Below, piece after piece: positions 11,882 to 25,872 of a DNA stretch of 53,762 nt. The stretch comes from Geosiphon pyriformis (taxonomy: Eukaryota; Glomeromycota; Glomeromycetes; Archaeosporales; Geosiphonaceae). The DNA lies in contig JAAOMT010000039.1 of assembly GCA_016748015.1 (NCBI GenBank), forward strand, positions 87,904 to 141,665, written 5' to 3'. The notes below the pieces were generated by a model that was given only the letters and a program-made list of their open reading frames with translations, searched no databases and was not told the DNA's origin. The position numbers and the translations under genes were made by a program. Numbering within the stretch: position 1 is the first letter of the stretch; every line of letters starts with the position of its first letter.

Positions 11882-12372
11882 ATTAATTCAAGTTTCAGAA
11901 AAAGTCGAATTATCCTAAAAATTTAAGAAAAGCTTGGAACCCTTACAAATCATATTTTCAATTTAAAAATTTCATTAAAAAAGATGCTTTTGATCTAGAA
12001 CTAAAGTTCTAGCTTCTAAAAGCAAGTTTGTGCTTAAATTTTTACACTTATAAAAATTTATTTTTCAGTTTTTAGTTATCATCATGATTTTGAATATTTT
12101 AAATGTCGCCTGATTCGAAGTATGATTATTTAAAATTTAGAAATTTATTTTATAACCAGAAAAAATAAGTAGAAAATTTCAGTATATTTTTCATATTATA
12201 AATTTTTTTGTTCAATTGTATGTCCACTAAGAATTTGAAAATATTATATATTTTCCTTTTAAAAATCAATATTTCCTAAAAGTCTTTAGAAGCATGGAAA
12301 TAAAATTTAAAATTTATAAAAGCCTTCTTAAGTGCTCTTTAATTTCAAAAAAACCGGAGAATTTTAATAAAA
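11882..12372 (+). repeat. Direct repeat copy 2, uninterrupted
   Basis: Matches 10566-11057 with few substitutions and then runs on past the Tc1 insertion point into the B-side flank. It represents the empty-site version of the insertion. Confidence 0.85.
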
Positions 12373-12654
12373 AGCTAATTACTTGTCAATATAAGTAGCT
12401 TTGAAATATTAAATCTTTAACGACATTAAATATTTAGTCAATGAAATTTGTATTAATTGCTTTGGTAAATATATAATTATTTGGATCATGTTTCTCAATT
12501 TGAAGAAAAAGTAATTTTATTTTGTTTTCGAGGTAAATAATTTGGTTTTGCTTTCGAGATAAATAAGTTGAAATTGAAGAAATTACTCTTTTGTTTTAAT
12601 TTATACTGCCTAAATATTTTGCAATTAAAAAATGAATTTTTTTTTAATTAAACT

Positions 12655-13060
12655 TATCAATTTCAAGGACGAGAGAAAGAAACATGTATTATCTGTTCGT
12701 GTATCCAGGATGCCAGCGAAATTCTTGTAAAAACTGGGAGTTATCGAACTTACATGCTATGATTGTGGGAAACCATTTATTTACCTAAAAGTAAGTTTAT
12801 CTTATTTAATTGCTGTAGTTTTAAATGAAATAAATTTTTATTTCTCCAAATATTTTCTGCTTGTGTTAACAATAGAATGTCCATTCTAAACGATTTAATG
12901 ATATAATTTCCAGTGATAATGAAATTTGCGACTTTGGATTTGGACTTGAAAAGCTAAAGGCAATATTTCAATCATAAATTTAGTTATTCTACAGCTATCA
13001 GAATTATAATTATAACAAATTTTAGTTTCAAATATTTTGTTATTTTGCTTTACCATTTAA
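12655..13060 (+). pseudogene. Coding-like remnant repeated in the BTB-TLDc flanks
   Basis: Patches here look like decayed exons and recur at 16860-17260 and in part at 37960-38105. One patch carries spaced cysteines (in the 16.9-kb copy: TCIMCFAYPRCQ then NSCKN). A second, after what could be an intron, reads SDNEICDLGFG, then KTKGWEHFNHKFGYP in the 17.1-kb copy. Spacing of C, G, W and F is vaguely reminiscent of PDCD2-like zinc proteins, but the patches would be in the wrong order for that family, so I do not assign one. Frameshifts differ between copies. Confidence 0.35.
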
Positions 13061-13510
13061 CTCTCTAAATCAAAGATTTTAATTTTAATTAAGAATAAAA
13101 AACTTCCATTTAGAACCCAATCATAAAGCGTATTATATATTAATCTTTAATAGTTTTTCACTGTAATTTTTTTAAAATATATATATTCATAAAATTATTA
13201 ATTTTAAATAAATTTGATTTCTTTTTGATTTTAATATTATTAGTATTTGATAGAGAAAGATTTTAACTTTAAGTTATTAGAGTAAACCCATTTAATTTTT
13301 TAATAGCACATTACATATTTTTAAATTAAAATAATTTTAAAGTGAGCAAAAGATTTTTGCATTCAACTCAATTGGAATTGGGTGCACAATTTTACATTAG
13401 ACATGAAATAATACTTCTGTAAAGCATAAAGCAATAAGCTATAGAAGACTCTTTTCATTTAAACCTTAGAAAATATAAAACTTCAATTGATTGAATTATA
13501 TAAACTAAGT

Positions 13511-15004
13511 TTAATTTTTTCTGATTTGAAAAACTTCATACTCCTCGACAAAGAAGTCTACTAGTTTATTTTCTGAATCAGCCATTATCGCGCACTTATA
13601 TGATGAATCCTTTCCACAAGAGCATCCAGGGTTATTTTGAAAATCCTCACCTGTCATTACAATACTATACTCGCCAAATTCGGGTCCACGCGTTGGACTA
13701 TCAAAAGGTCCCTTTTCTTTAACAGATTTGCTAAGTTTAGCATTTTCAGCTTTGCCATCTCCAAGGGAAAATATAAAACTTCCTGTTCCATCTAAACATT
13801 TTATGCAAGAAGACCAAGATTGTGGGTTATACCCGCCGATCAGTTGACCAGTTTCTTTCACTTTGATAACACTAACTGTTGCTCCTTTATCATCACATAA
13901 TCGATGAAAATCGGCTGGGGTAAATCCGTCTCGACTGCCTCGAAGTAACAAATCAAAGTTATTTCCAAGTTGGCTTTCAAAAGGAGTATTTTTATCTTTG
14001 CCCTGGATCCAGTGGTCAAGCTGCCTCACATTACGCACCTGAAGAAGCTTTGAATCAGTTGATCGGAATGGCCGAGCCTCAACAGACTTTTCATGACTCC
14101 CCGGTACTAGATAATGATGTAAAAGATCTTCATATAAAGTTCCGGGTAAAATTCTCGCAAATGGTTTTACTTTGTGATTGAAGTCAACAGAAGATATGTG
14201 AAAGAACCGGATTAAAGGTAGAAATCCTTCAATTATTTCCTTTAAGGCGTCAAAATTCTCATCTGTCCAGTTAAGAATCTCTTCTACCTTAATATTGTTA
14301 CCCAATTTAGCAACTCCCCATTCCACAATCTTTTTCCATATTTCTATTTCTTCCATAATAAAGTCATCGTGGGACAAAATTGAGGAAAGAAAATTCTTAC
14401 TTAAGGAGGTGAAATCTTGAGATCTGAAGATTATAGCTGGACTTTTAGCTGCTATTTGTGTGCAGAATTCTTGCAGCTTTTTGAACGAATCATGCATAAA
14501 TGATATTTCATACAAAGAGGCAAAGTTTTCCTCTAGCTCTTTGGCATGATTTTCAATTAGATAGCTTTCCAGGTGGTCAAAAAGATTTTTCAAAAGGAGC
14601 TCATCAGCGATAATAAGCAATTCTAATATTATAGGTACTCCGTATTCCTTAAGAGATATTTCACCACTATACAAATATCTAGATAAAACAATAATCAAAT
14701 GTATGAATAAAATATTAGCAAGTATATTTTAAGCAAACTAAACTTACCGAAGTATCACTTCAAACATTTGTGGTGAAATATTAGGCTTAGAGAAGATAAT
14801 GGTGTTATTTTCTTTTTTAACCCAATTACTAGAGAGTGCTACAGCAAAATAGGAGGATCTTGCTGCTAAAATCGGCGAATGACCGTGAAAAGTTTTATTA
14901 TTAAGACCATCACCAACGATAATCTTAACATCAGAGAATATTTCATTATTCAATAAGGTCCCGAAATCGTGAGATAAAGCGTGGGAGAGTTGTTGAGACG
15001 TCAT
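13511..15004 (-). CDS. BTB-BACK-TLDc protein, copy B
   Basis: Exons 15004-14748 and 14678-13511 give 474 residues. The intron is canonical (CG|GTAAGT ... TCTAG|AT) and phase 2 inside the Arg of VILR-YLYSGE. BTB is in the first 125 residues (FSDVKIIVGDG, then ARSSYFAVALSSNWV), BACK follows, and TLDc lies at about 300-474 with FDLLLRGSRDGF and the terminal VEEYEVFQIRKN. Exon 1, the intron and the promoter match copy E. The last kilobase is nearly identical to copies A, C and E, so the gene looks mosaic. It has no interruption. The start is the first Met, MTSQQL, aligned with MASQQL of E. Confidence 0.88.
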
Positions 15005-15031
15005 GAATATCTAAGAAGCAAAATTCTTGGG

Positions 15032-15111
15032 TTTTTATAATTCAGCAGCTAAAAGGTAGTTACGTTACGCCCATTTGTTTATGTTTACCTTGTGAAAAGA
15101 TCTGTGAGTTA
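15032..15111 (-). promoter_or_regulatory. Conserved promoter of copy B
   Basis: Read towards the gene, a TAACTCA box (15111-15105), 16 nt, GTAAACA (15088-15082), then a TATAAAAA-like box at 15039-15032, only about 28 nt before the ATG. The same arrangement lies before copies E, F and H. Confidence 0.6.
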
Positions 15112-17570
15112 CTAGTAGTGGAATTTATGATCTGAATTAATCATTATAGCAGTTAACTCATTTTCTTGCTGACAGAAAAAACATGATTGCTAAATATGCA
15201 ATCACATAATACGTGACTGGTTATAGAAATTTATTGTAGGGGTGTATATAAAATGCAAACAAGAATCCGATTTACCTAAAAAATCGGTAGCTGTGTTATC
15301 TAATAAAATTTTTTAACTTGTTAAAGCTCTAACGTGACCTAAATTATTTTAAAAAATTTAATTAGACTAGTTCAATTGCTTAGAATTTGAAAAGCTAAAT
15401 TTTAAAATCCCTTTTCCTTCATTTTTTGCAAATTTAACATAAAGAAATTTATAAATTATCGATTTTAAAAAATAATATAACGTTTAATTAAATTTTAATT
15501 TAATACAATAGATTTTTTAAAGCTTTAATATTTGAAACAATTCAAAAAAAAAAGATTGTATTTTCTACTTTCTACTTTCTAAATAAAAAAAATTATATTT
15601 TTTTGTTAAGAATTTTGAAAATTAAATATCTGAGCTTCTTTTGCGATAAATTAGAGATTTTTTAAGATATAAAAAATCAGATAAAGTAAAATCTCGAGTG
15701 AATATTAATTCTTGTTATTTAATTAAGGATTGCAATAATATTTCATCATCCTATTTTCAAATGTGTACTTGCATCTTTCTCTGGCTCAACAGATATTCCG
15801 CAATAAACATTAATTTCAACTTTAGTTTCTTAAATAAATGACACCTGATCTTTTTATAGCTTAAACTATATTATTTTAATCCAGTGATTGGGGAAATTTC
15901 ATTTCTTAATAGTGCAATGAGTTTATAATAGCTACCCCTTTACTAATATAACAGATAATAAATCAAAATTCATGAATTTCTTGATTTAAGAAAAGTTTCA
16001 AAAATTGCGCTGAAATAATAGCATATAATTTTCGTTTGTTCACCTGTGGAAAATTGGTATGCATACATATAGCCATACTAATTCAATCTTAAATCTTAAA
16101 ATCCCAAAATAGAAATCTTTTTATACTGGAAAGAATAGTGATATTTCAATAAATGGTTTTTTTAAAGCAAAACCGATAGTAATTGTTTTTAATTGGAAAA
16201 TATAAGAGTCGATATCATTAGCTTCTAAAATGAAGTTTATATTTAAATTAAATTTTTTATTTTTTGGTCTTAGATATCATCATGATGTTGAATCTTTTAA
16301 ATCTCGCCTGATTCAAAGTATTATTATTTCAAATTTAAAAAATTATATTCCAACTAGAAAACTTTGGTACATTTTCGTAGTACAATTTTTCTTATTTAAT
16401 TTATATCTGACTAAGAATTCCAGAATATTATGTATCTTCTTTAAAAGAAATGCCTATTTAAAAGCTAAAGATAAATATTGCTATCGGATGGACCTAAAAT
16501 TCTTTAGAAACATCGAAATAAAAATTTTAATTTATAAAAGCATTCTGGGGTACTCTTTGATTTCAGAAAAGGCCGAAACTCAATAAAAAGCTGACTGCTT
16601 ATCGATGTGAGAAGTTTTAAAATATTAAATCTTTAAGATATTCTTTTCCCACCACATTAAATATTCAGTCAATGATATTTGTCTTAATTGCTTCGGTAAT
16701 TATATAATTATGTAGTTTATTTTTCTTAACTAAAGAAATTTTATTTTATTTTTTAGGTGAATATGTTGGATTGAAGAATTTACTCCTTTGTTTTACTTTA
16801 TACTGCTTTTTGCAATTAAAAAAATGAAGTTTTTTTCTAATTATTTTATTTAAACTTATCAATTTCAAGGACAAGAGAAAAAACATGTATTATGTGTTTC
16901 GCGTATCCTAGATGCCAGCTAAATTCTTGTAAAAATGAAATTATGTAGAGTTATCGAGGCTAATCGTTATGATTATGGAAAAACTATTTGTTTATCTAAA
17001 AGCGAGTCATCCTATTTAAAGGCTGCAGTTTCAAATGAAATAAAATTTTTATTTCTCTAAATCCTTTTTGTTTGTGATAATAGTACAATGTCCGCTCTGA
17101 TCGGTTTAATGATGATTCATATAATTACTAGTGATAATGAAATTTGCGACTTGGGATTTGGGACTAGAAAAACTAAAGGCTGGGAACATTTCAATCATAA
17201 ATTTGGTTATCCTACAGCCATCAGAATTATAAATATAATTATAAACCAATTTTCAATATCAAACATATTTGTCAATTCTTATTTTAGACACTTGATTTTG
17301 AGCATGCTCACTTTACCATTTAACTCTCGAATTCAAAATTTTTTACCTTAATAAAGAATGAAAAAATTTCCATTTAAAACCCATGCATGTTTGATCTTCA
17401 ATAGTTTTTCAAAATAAACTGTTCTTATTTAAAATAAACATTTGAAAAGCTTAATCTTTTTATTAAGTTATCGATTGAGAAAAGTCTTAGCATTAAGTTA
17501 TTAGTAAAACAATCTTGCTAATATCTTGTGAAACTGATCAATATTTAGGACTCGACTCAATTGGAATTGG
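15112..17570. repeat. Duplicated flank between copies B and C
   Basis: About 2.4 kb of AT-rich DNA without an intact gene. The part next to B matches the region beyond E (36608-38110), which has deletions. The part next to C (from about 16190) matches the region left of B (11882-13400). So flank-B-flank-C is a tandem arrangement with a period near 4.2 kb, and E with its flank is a dispersed third copy. ORFs at 16230-16586 and 17088-17351 fall in these repeats and are not convincing genes; the second overlaps the coding-like remnant described at 12655. Confidence 0.7.
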
Positions 17571-17711
17571 GTGCACCCATTTTACATTAGACATGAAATA
17601 ATACTTAAGTGTTTTTGCTGTAAAGCATAAAGCAATAAGCTATAGAAGACTCTTTTCATATAAACCTTAAAAAATATAAAAACTCAATTGATTGAATTAT
17701 ATAAACTAAGT

Positions 17712-19205
17712 TTAATTTTTTCTGATTTGAAAAACTTCATATTCCTCGACAAAGAAATCTACTTGTTTATTTTCTGAATCAGCCATTATCGCGCACTTAT
17801 ATGATGAATCCTTTCCACAAGAGCATCCAGGGTTATTTTGAAAATCTTCACCTGTCATTACAATACTATACTCACCAAATTCGGGTCCACGCATTGGGCT
17901 ATCATAAGGTCCCTTTTCGTTAACAGATTTGCTAAGTTTAGCATTTTCAGCTTTGCCATCTCCAAGGGAAAATATAAAACTTCCCTTTCCATCTAAACAT
18001 TTTTCGCAAGAAGACCAAGATTGTGGGTTATACCCACCGATCAATTGACCAGTTTCTTTCACTTTGATAACACTAACTGTTGCTCCTTTATCATCACATA
18101 ATCGATGAAAATCGTATGGGGTAAATCCGTCTCGACTGCCTCGAAGTAACAAATCAAAGTTATTTCCAAATTGGCTTTCAAAAGGAGCATTTTTATCTTT
18201 GCCCTGGATCCAGTGGTCAAGCTGCCTCACATTATGCAACTGTAGAAGCTTTGAACCAGTTGATCGGAATGGCCGAGCCTCAACACACTTTTCATGACTC
18301 CCCGGTACTAGATAATGATGTAAAAGATCTTCATATAAAGTTCCGGGTAAAATTCTCGCAAATGGTTTTACTTTGTGATAGAAGTCAACAGAAGATATGT
18401 GAAAGAACCGGATTAAAGGTAGAAATCCTTCAATTATTTCCTTAAAGGCGTTAAAATTCTCATCTGTCCAGTTAAGAATCTCTTCTACCTTAATATTGTT
18501 ACCCAATTTAGCAACTCCCCATTCCACAATCTTTTTCCATATTTCTATTTCTTCCATAATAAAGTCATCGTGGGACAAAATTGAGGAAAGAAAATTCTTA
18601 CTTAAGGAGGTGAAATCTTGGGATCTGAAGATTATAGCTGGACTTTTAGCTGCTATTTGTGTGCAGAATTCTTGCAGCTTTTTGAACGAATCATGCATAA
18701 ATGATATTTCATACAAAGAGGCAAAGTTTTCCTCTAGCTCTTTGGCATGATTTTCAATTAGATAGCTTTCCAGGTGGTCAATAAGATTTTTCAAAGTGAG
18801 CTCGCCAGCAGCAACAAGCAATTCCAGGATTGTAAGTATTCCATGTTCTTCAAGAGAAATTTCGCCATTATAAATGTATCTATACAGAAAAGTAAAACAG
18901 GTGAATCAATTATATTAAATACTTTTAAAGGAAACTAAATACACTTGCCTAAGAATCACCTCAAAAATTCTGGGTAATATATTAGGCTTAGTTATGACAA
19001 TGGTGTTATTATCTTTTTTAACCAAACCATTAGAGAGTGCAGCAGCAAAATATTGTGATCTTGCTGCTAAAATTTGTGAATGGGCATGAAAGGTTCTAGC
19101 ATTAGGCGCCTTGCCGATGATAATTCTAACATCAGACAAATTCCGACTATTCAATAAGCTCCCGAAATCATGAGATAAAGCTTGAAAGAGCTGTTGGGGT
19201 GCCAT
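17712..19205 (-). CDS. BTB-BACK-TLDc protein, copy C
   Basis: Exons 19205-18949 and 18879-17712, 474 residues. An upstream in-frame Met at 19220 would add five residues (MYILP), but the paralogue start MAPQQ at 19205 is preferred. Domains are as in copy A: BTB (LSDVRIIIGKAPNARTFHAHSQ), BACK, and TLDc with FDLLLRGSRDGFTPYDFHRL near residue 327. Like A it uses a GC donor (AG|GCAAGT) for its 69-nt intron. It differs from A mainly near the C-terminus, where it ends QIRKN like copy B. The coding sequence is uninterrupted. Confidence 0.88.
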
Positions 19206-19795
19206 TGGTAGGATATACAAAGTTTCAAACTACTAAGCTCAAAAAAACTAGAGTTTTATACTGTGGATTTTTTAATAAACTAGAGTTTAAATATATATGA
19301 CGACTTATAATTAACCTTTTTTTTCTTTTTAACTCTACTACTTTGATATATTATGATCTATGCCCACTTGATTATCACCATGTTTTTCAAACTACCTTTT
19401 TCAAATTCTTTATATTCTTCAAAAAATTATTAAGGATATAAAATATAGAAAAAATAGTCGATAATTATTCTTTTTTTTTAAGAAAAATCAAAAATAATAA
19501 CCTTCGTTTATATGCTCCCAGTCCATTTCAAAATTCTTTTATTTAATGCGTAAGTCAGCAATAACATTTGTGATTTGATTTTTAGGAAGATGAACTATAA
19601 TTAAGTAATATCACTCATTAATATTGCTATATACTTGAATCGACTTCTTAAGGTAAATAAATTCTTCACCCAAGAATTTTTGTTAATATAAATAGCCAGA
19701 TCTATTAAATAAATGTTTCACCAGAAATTGTATGATTTTTAAGTGTTCTAAAATTCCAACTTTCTTTTGTGAAGGTAGAATCAACACAAAGGAGG

Positions 19796-20604
19796 TCACA
19801 GAGATGATTTATGAAGAAGTGCCTCAATATCTTTGGCAATATCTTTGGGCTTTGTAGAAAATATCAATATTAGTCACACAGTTTATTTTTAAGAAGAGAT
19901 AATAACAACTTTCTTTCAAAAATATACCTCTGTTGTACTTGCATATCGATTTACCACTTGACCATTCTGATCAACTAAAAACTTTTCAAAATTCCATTTG
20001 ATTCTTGCCATGCCAAGTATTCCGGCCTTCTGACTCTTTAAGTAATTATATACAGGAGATGCATTATCACCGTTGACATCAATTTTAGCCATTATTTTAA
20101 AGGTGACGCCATAATTAACTTTACAAAATTCCTCGATTGCTAAAAAATTGTGCAAAAATAATGTTGAAATTAACACATCATTAAGCGATTTGAACATATC
20201 CATTCCATACCGTTCTGGTCATCGAATTCCTGATTTTTAAATTGTCCGCATGGGAACCCCAACACTATCAATCCTTGGTCTTCATATTTTTTATGCAGCT
20301 GTTCTAGACCGGCAAATTGTGGGGTAAACCCGCACTTGGATGCTGTATTAACAATCAAAGAAACTTTTCCTTTTAATTGAGAAAAAGGGTAAGGTTTTTG
20401 GTTACCATCCATTGCTTCCAAATCGTAGAAAGATTTGGCGAAAGCCGCCGTATCTGTCATGTTTTCTACTTGATTATTATGAGTGAAATAATCAAACGAA
20501 AAAATATCTGTAACTTTAATTAAATTGAATAAATTTGAAAGTTTGTAAAAAATTGAAAGCAAAAGAACAATAATTCCAATTTTAAGGAGGGTTTGATTTG
20601 TCAT
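19796..20604 (-). CDS. Glutathione peroxidase, thioredoxin-dependent type, with N-terminal membrane anchor
   Basis: Three exons, 20604-20211, 20139-19928 and 19849-19796, give 219 residues with introns in phase 1 and phase 0. The catalytic core starts near residue 55: peroxidatic Cys91 in NTASKCGFTPQF, Gln121 in GFPCGQF, resolving Cys137 in EEFCKVNYGVTF, and Trp in IKWNFEKFLVD. Cys replaces selenocysteine, as in yeast Gpx3/Hyr1, so it should reduce lipid and hydrogen peroxides using thioredoxin. Residues 5-26 form one hydrophobic helix, unusual for this family. Met49 (ENMTDTAAF) would give the usual soluble form, so two forms from alternative starts are possible. GFPCGQFKNQEF departs from the common GFPCNQFGGQEP. 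It is divergent from the Sel1 gene across 345 bp. Confidence 0.93.
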
Positions 20605-20949
20605 TTGGCCCTTTGAGAAAGTAAGATTTTATAGATTTATAAACTTTAGAAACTGATTAAATGAAAAACCCAGTAAATGGAGGATTTGTAAGACAGTTCC
20701 CGATTTGGAGTTACTGCAAACAAGGCAATTACCTATCATCATTCTTATCAACGATCTCGATCTGTAATTCTTACGGCATCCAGAGTGTAACAGTCATGGG
20801 ACACTGAGACATCAAATGCCGCTGTTGTAATTTGGATCATTATCGGCTTATTCACATTTCCTCAAAAACATAAAAATTAAAGGCTTAAAACGCTCCTGAT
20901 TCAATCAGAAGGGATAAAAAATTTCAATAAATAGTTTTAATTTGAAGGT
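20605..20949. promoter_or_regulatory. Divergent promoter region, peroxidase / Sel1 gene
   Basis: 345 bases between two divergent start codons, clearly richer in G/C than other spacers. It probably drives both genes. No specific factor site stands out. Confidence 0.5.
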
Positions 20950-21966
20950 ATGGACCCAGAAGCACCAGAATCTTATCATGATGAGGAGGAAAATCTGATT
21001 TACCTTTTGGAAGATGAATATCTCTCGGATTTGGATGAGTTTGACTTCAACCCTACCGAAAAGGAGGAAATATGGGACTTTCAAAATTTAAAAAATCAAA
21101 TCGGGACAATGATTGCTGAAAAAGAAGAAAGAAAAATTTATGAACATGATGTTGATGAACAAATTATTGTCGTGAGCAGTTTTAAATATATTTGGAGTTT
21201 CTTTAATATATATTTTCCTTTCTCATGAAGCTGGAAATACTTATTATTCACATTGCAAAAATTGCAGGATCAACAAGCATGCATTTCTCAAAGCCAACCA
21301 ATATGTTTTAAGATTTCTGAAAAAAACCGTTCCCAAATCTCAGACCTACTTCAAGTATTCTATACCGAAACATATCTAACGGGTGACGACGAAGCAATCG
21401 TGGCTGTAATCAGAAGCTGGTGTGAGTCCAACTACTTGACATGTGAAGAGCTTTTTTCCCTTCTCGATGATACCATTCACAATCCCAAGTGGGCTTGCTT
21501 AAAAGCTTTTTGTCATCATTATGCGTTCGGCACAAAAGGTAATTTCAAATATGCCTTACGATGGTATCGAATTGCAGCAGCGGGTGGTGACGCTTTTGCA
21601 GCCAACCAAGCTGGATGGATGTCAATTAACGGGCATGGAAGTCGTGTTAATACCAAATTTGGATTTGCTTTATTTGAAAAATCGGCTAATGGTGGCCATC
21701 CACAGGGATACTCAAATATGGCGCATGAATTGAAATGGGGATGGCATGTGGACCAGCATCGACGGGGAAATCTTGCAGTGTTTTATTATTATCTCAAAGC
21801 GGTAGAAACTGGTTATCCGAATGCCTATGGATATTTAGCTGATTGTTATCGATTAGGGATCGGAGTCAATCGTGACAATCATGCCAGGTTCATGTGGATG
21901 TTCCGAGAATTAAAGAGGAGGCTAGAAGTAAGAAAACAAAAGTTGGGCAAGAAATCAACAAAATAA
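20950..21966 (+). CDS. Sel1-like repeat protein
   Basis: Exons 20950-21171 and 21268-21966 (phase 0; donor GTC|GTGAGC, acceptor TTGCAG|GAT) give 306 residues. The N-terminal 74 residues are very acidic (runs of D and E such as YHDEEENLIYLLEDEY). A helical stretch follows, then from about residue 148 to 285 three to four Sel1/TPR-like units: GNFKYALRWYRIAAAGGD, TKFGFALFEKSANGGHPQGY, NLAVFYYYLKAVETGYPNAY and a final YRLGIGV. The C-terminus is basic (RELKRRLEVRKQKLGKK). Sel1 repeats form scaffolds for protein-protein contacts, and the partner is not evident. The family is abundant in Glomeromycotina, often with kinase domains, but no kinase is attached here. Confidence 0.88.
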
Positions 21967-22782
21967 AACGAAACACTCTTCAATCAAAGAATCAAGATCT
22001 GACTTATTCAGTGAAAAACATGTTTTAGAGTAAAAAAAACTTAGACCCAAAATCCTGGGAAGTAATAGATTTTAACTTGATATTTATTTCATCTATTTTG
22101 AGTATTCGACCCACTATACTGGTGGAAAGTATTATAGCAACTAATATTGAGGTTTAATCCGCCGAAATTCATAATTTCATACATCTTTGACTTTTGAACC
22201 CAAAACAAGTATTTAATAAATCTATGAATTTTTTAAGTAGTGAAAAGGGCTTTCATAATGACTAAATCTCTCAAGTTTGTTGTGATAATTTACAGAATGA
22301 TCTTTTCCTTCGAATGGGTATAAAAGAATATTCGAATAAAGAATGTGTTCCAGGCAATGTTTTTTGTAAAAATTTTTTTGTCATCGAATAGTTTTTGTTA
22401 ATCGTATATTAGGATAATATTTAATAGAAATAAAAATTTCAAGAATGTTAACAATGGCAAAAATAAAATATAAAATTTTGGTTTAATATTTTTATAAATT
22501 TAAATATAATATTATTATTAAAGAATTATTATATTAAAATTTGTTTATTTTCACATTTTCGATGAATAAAATTCACACACTAAATTACATAAGTTAGATT
22601 GTTGCTATTAAAAAAAACTATTATTCATTAATATTAGTTAAATAATACTACATGCTATGTACTAAAAAATCGCAAACCAGAAATGATAATCTCTAACCAG
22701 CTTTATCTGGTGATTTTTTATAAATTTACCAAAAGAAAAACTAAAGCCCTTTTGCTTGAACAACCAACGACACAAAAATGCT
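21967..22782. other. Intergenic, AT-rich
   Basis: About 800 bases between convergent genes (Sel1 gene and the minus-strand small secretory gene). No ORF or motif stands out beyond the 3' ends. Confidence 0.6.
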
Positions 22783-23296
22783 TTATAATTCATGATTTGT
22801 TGTTGTATAAACGTAGGGTTCTGGAGTGGCAATTAAGTCACGTTTACTAGGGTTTTTGCCTTTGCTTTTTCCTTTACATATTGGTTGTTGACCGAAATCG
22901 ACCTAATTATCCAGCGGGTAATTTCAAAGGAAATCAAAATATTTATCTAATCAAAATAAGTTCGAAATATACTTCAAATACCTCTGCACTGCTGTTAGAT
23001 TCCCCAGAAATAGGCTGAGCTTTTGCACCTCTTTCGCCTTTTCATTTGCCTCGAGTCGGCCTCTTTCTAACAGAGGACCCATTAGGAGAATTATGATTAA
23101 CGATTACTCGAAAGTCTGGATCTTTGTCAAAGGGGCGAATGGCACCAAAAAGTTGTGAACGGCGTTTTTGTAAACCTTCATGGTGATGATTATTATCAAG
23201 ATTGAACGAGCTAGGGTGTCTCGCAAGCACCACAAAAGCAAATACAATTGATAATATGGGTAAGATCAAAAAGTGGATATTTGAGTTTTGAAACAT
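22783..23296 (-). pseudogene. Small secretory-type protein gene with an in-frame TGA
   Basis: The ATG at 23296 opens 84 codons: an N-terminal hydrophobic segment (about residues 8-25, HFLILPILSIVFAFVVLA) like a signal peptide or anchor, a His/Asn patch, then basic pairs (LQKRRSQ, VRKRPTRGK). A TGA at 23044-23042 stops it. The same frame then stays open for 20 more codons (KGERGAKAQPISGE...) to a GAG|GTATTT donor at 22982. A phase-matched acceptor at 22903 starts a 39-codon exon (VDFGQQPICKGKSKG ... NHEL) ending in TAA at 22783. Either the TGA is a recent nonsense change, a sequencing error or a readthrough stop, or the true product is only 84 residues. I do not recognise the family. Small size, secretion signal and KR sites suggest a processed peptide or effector-like protein. 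Confidence 0.55.
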
Positions 23297-23702
23297 TTTG
23301 GCTGGCTCGCTAAAGGAATATTTTTTAAAATTGACACCTTGAATTGTGAAAAATGCTTGAAAATTAGCAAAGAAAGTGTTAACCTGCCCTGCTTTTCTTC
23401 ATTTTATTTCGAAAGCGTGCATAGTCCGAAACTTTATGATATTTAAGTAAAAAATCAATCATGTAAATCTCGAATTCTGGGCATCATAATTCGCGAATTC
23501 CAAAGTACATATTTGCCTTTTAGGTCTCAATAAAGAGTTGAGAAATTGCTATTGATTACCCTACAAGTTTACAGGCTCAGCCACTGATACGTGATAGGCT
23601 CAAAAGTCTCCGACGCTTGGCTTTAAGTTTTGGAAATCATAAATTTCAGGGTGACTCTTTGTCGGATTAATTTACTTGTCTCATCCTCAATAAATTCAAT
23701 AT
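23297..23702. promoter_or_regulatory. Divergent promoter region, small secretory gene / xylulokinase
   Basis: About 400 bases between divergent starts, with mixed composition and no confident site. Confidence 0.4.
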
Positions 23703-25610
<1,908 letters not shown>

Positions 25611-25872
25611 TTAAAAGAGGAAATAGCTATTTGAGTCAATTCTTACGTATCAGTTGTGATAAAGATTTGAGTTTTTAGAATAGCTGTTATATTTTTGGGC
25701 TATTAATTGTTTAAGTTGAAATCCATTATTTGAAGAATCACGTTTGGAAACTGACTAGAATCTTTAAATTTAGTTTTAAAACTAAAAATTTTTACTGTTA
25801 AATATATGTAAGTACAATAACAATTATTATTGTTGGGCTAATTATTTAACGATTTCTAATAAAAATTGTCAT

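Noticed and set aside
16230-16586. 118-codon ORF rich in Phe, Ile and Lys
   Set aside because: It lies in the diverged 0.5-kb repeat, whose other copies have stops in this frame; composition reflects A/T richness.
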